Of a stretch of DNA of 64,000 nt, positions 62,352 through 64,000 are shown in pieces; the first letter of the stretch is position 1; each line of letters begins with the position of its first letter. The notes beneath the pieces are model-generated. The model saw only the letters and a program-made list of their open reading frames with translations. It ran no database searches and had not been told where the DNA came from. Made by a program: the position numbers and the translations under genes. Source of the DNA: DATAOG01 sp963840925 (GTDB taxonomy: Bacteria; Pseudomonadota; Alphaproteobacteria; Geminicoccales; Geminicoccaceae); contig CAWJAY010000035.1 of the NCBI GenBank assembly GCA_963840925.1, positions 1 to 64,000 on the forward strand, given 5' to 3'.

Positions 62352-64000
62352 GTGCCAAAGCGGCGCCTGACGACGATCGCCTGTCTCGATGTCGCCGGTT
62401 TTTCGCGCCTCGTCGGAGCGGACGAGGAGGGGACCCTCCGGCGCCTGCGGACGATTTGGCGCGACGTGACCGATCCGTCGATCGAGCGCCATGGCGGGCG
62501 GATCGTCAAGACCACCGGTGATGGCCTGCTGCTGGAGTTCGCCAGCGCCGTCGAGGCTGCGCGTTGTGCGCTCGAGGTGCAACGGACCATGGTCGCGCGC
62601 AATGCCAGCCTCGCCGAGGCCGACCGCATGGCATTGCGCATCGGGATCAACGTCGGCGACGTCGTGGCCGACGACGAGGACCTGCTTGGCGAGGCCGTGA
62701 ACATCGCCGCGCGGCTGGAGAAGCTTGCCGAACCGGGCGGAGTTTGCCTCTCCCAAGCCGCGCGCGACCATATTGGCGACAGAGTGTCGATAGCGCTCGA
62801 GGATCTGGGCGAGCAGTCGCTGCACAACATCGCGCGCACGGTCCGTTGCTACCGGATCGCGCCGGATGGCGACAAAGCAAGTCGCCGTCTCGAGATGATC
62901 CCGGAATTCGGCAACCGACCCGCGGTCGCAGTGTTGCCGTTCGAAAATCTGAGTGGCGACGCCGCGCAGGAGTACTTCGTCGATGGACTTACGGAAGACA
63001 TCATCACAGCGCTCGCCTACTATCGATGGTTTCCTGTGATCGCGCGAAACTCATCTTTCGCGTACAAGCGCCAGAACAAGAGCGCGATCGAGATCGGCCG
63101 CGCGCTCGGGGCCGCCTACCTGGTCCAGGGCACCGTCCGCCAGGCCGGGCAGAGGGTTCGAGTGAGCGTTCAGCTGATCGATGCGGGGACCGGTCACCAT
63201 CTGTGGGCGGCGCGCTACGACCGCGAGCTCGTCGACATTTTCCGCTTGCAGGACGAAATCACCGAGCAGGTCGTCGCCAGCGTCGAGCCGGAGCTGCATC
63301 GCTCCGAGGAGCGCCGGCTGGCGAGGAAGCGTACGGAGAGCCTCGACGCCTGGGATTGCGCATTGCGGGCATTGGCCTTTCAGCACCGCATGAGCCGCAG
63401 CGGCCACGGCCAGGCGCGCGCGCTGCTCGAACGAGCGCTGAGCATCGATCCGGCGTCCTCGTTCGCCTGGTCTCTGCTGGCGCTCTGCCACTATCATGAA
63501 AGCATCCTCGGCTGGGCCGGCGACCGTTCGGCCGCGCTACGGGCGTCGTTCGAAGCGGCTCAGCGTGCGATCGAATCCGATGACCGCGACTGGCTGGCGC
63601 ATGGTCTGCTGGGCATGGGATGGCTGTGGCTGCACCGTCGTTACGAGGCCGCGCTGGAAGAGGAGATGCGCGCCGTGGCGCTCAATCCGAGTGCGCCACC
63701 CGCCCGCCACTTCCTGGCTTGCATCCTCGAATTCACCGGCGAGCCGGCACGGGCGATCCCGCACCTCCAGACGATCCGTCGCCTCGACCCCGGCTACCAA
63801 TTCGCCTCGTTGGCGATGGCCGATGAGGCGCTCTGCCGCCTCCTTCTTGGCGAGCCCGAGACGGCCGCGACGCTGGCGGTGAATGCGGTACAGCGGCAGC
63901 CCAGCAACGTGCGCGCGCGCCAGCGGTTGGTCGCGGCTCTTGCCGTTCTCGGGCGCGAGGACGAGGCGCGCGCGGCGCTGACCGAGCTGCTGAAGCTGCA
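62352..64000 (+). CDS. Class III cyclase with TolB-like and TPR domains, truncated by window end
   Basis: One frame stays open from about 62334 to the last base (at least 549 codons), so the gene continues beyond the window. I chose GTG 62352; GTG 62334 is an alternative. The cyclase domain comes first: TIACLDVAGFSRLVGADEEG and KTTGDGLLLEF carry the two metal-binding aspartates, GDVVADDEDLLGEAVNIAAR the substrate and catalytic region. Next is a TolB-N-like part (AVAVLPFENLSGDAAQEYFV, IARNSSFAYKRQN) and then TPR-like helices from about residue 340. This CHD-TolB/FlgO-TPR architecture is common in alphaproteobacteria and makes cAMP or cGMP under unknown signals. Because it is open-ended, simple ORF lists can miss it. 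Confidence 0.88.
   Translation, partial: MPKRRLTTIACLDVAGFSRLVGADEEGTLRRLRTIWRDVTDPSIERHGGRIVKTTGDGLLLEFASAVEAARCALEVQRTMVARNASLAEADRMALRIGINVGDVVADDEDLLGEAVNIAARLEKLAEPGGVCLSQAARDHIGDRVSIALEDLGEQSLHNIARTVRCYRIAPDGDKASRRLEMIPEFGNRPAVAVLPFENLSGDAAQEYFVDGLTEDIITALAYYRWFPVIARNSSFAYKRQNKSAIEIGRALGAAYLVQGTVRQAGQRVRVSVQLIDAGTGHHLWAARYDRELVDIFRLQDEITEQVVASVEPELHRSEERRLARKRTESLDAWDCALRALAFQHRMSRSGHGQARALLERALSIDPASSFAWSLLALCHYHESILGWAGDRSAALRASFEAAQRAIESDDRDWLAHGLLGMGWLWLHRRYEAALEEEMRAVALNPSAPPARHFLACILEFTGEPARAIPHLQTIRRLDPGYQFASLAMADEALCRLLLGEPETAATLAVNAVQRQPSNVRARQRLVAALAVLGREDEARAALTELLKL

Overview
This window looks like chromosome from a GC-rich alphaproteobacterium (by eye about 70% GC, third codon positions nearly always G or C). 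Supporting markers are hrcA-grpE, a PF09361-type phasin, an IalB-family gene next to rlmN, yggT-yggU-folD, an entericidin-like lipoprotein, a TIGR01459-type HAD protein and a three-part indolepyruvate ferredoxin oxidoreductase. A Rhodospirillales/Geminicoccales-like lineage is a reasonable guess, but it is an inference. No phage, plasmid, CRISPR array or rRNA is visible.

Layout. 0-2 kb: the end of a dipeptide/oligopeptide ABC ATPase and its partner ATPase, with a HicAB toxin-antitoxin module wedged between them on the other strand. 2-5 kb: an exported two-haem cytochrome c followed by an exported catalase-like protein. 5-6.6 kb: a papain-like peptidase with a chagasin-type inhibitor and a small membrane protein. 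6.7-9.8 kb: a sugar ABC uptake system (binding protein and two permeases, no ATPase). 10-11.6 kb: a two-polypeptide methylenetetrahydrofolate reductase. 11.6-18.8 kb: entericidin, alpha/beta hydrolase, O-acetylhomoserine sulfhydrylase, a duplicated-domain protein, a membrane cyclase, twin exported proteins and a Bax-inhibitor-like protein. 19-26 kb: an esterase-like lipoprotein gene, a queuosine precursor transporter, rpmB, a GGDEF/EAL protein, a phasin, and hrcA-grpE.

26-47 kb holds argG, a DsbA-like isomerase, a HAD hydrolase, two FGGY sugar kinases, an SDR, a TrmH methylase, a GNAT acetyltransferase, a TerC protein, two tRNA-Ala genes, yggT-yggU-folD, a DUF533-like protein, a zinc metallopeptidase, mscL, a TVP38-type protein, an AT-rich orphan lipoprotein gene, rhodaneses, an intradiol dioxygenase and an outer-membrane porin. 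Many conserved genes here carry single-base indels that leave the protein readable in alternating frames. This looks more like local sequence error than true decay, but reads are needed. An IS481-family element (46462-47485) has inserted exactly at the stop codon of a rhodanese gene and has a clean 6-bp target duplication.

47.5-64 kb is almost free of breaks: rhodanese, GYD protein, IalB-like protein, rlmN, sppA, a class II amidotransferase, then a surface-polysaccharide block (GT2, phytanoyl-CoA dioxygenase-like, WcaI-like GT4, O-antigen-polymerase-like) with an unusual hairpin before the GT4 start, then a fused indolepyruvate ferredoxin oxidoreductase, a Rieske ring-hydroxylating oxygenase and a cyclase-TPR gene that runs off the window end.

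I found no clearly novel multi-gene system. The best candidates for a second look are the HicAB insertion in the peptide-transport operon, the protease/inhibitor/membrane-protein set, the AT-rich orphan gene, the flanking TGC-N3-GCA sites at the phasin promoter, the hairpin before the polysaccharide gene, and the IS481 insertion at a stop codon.
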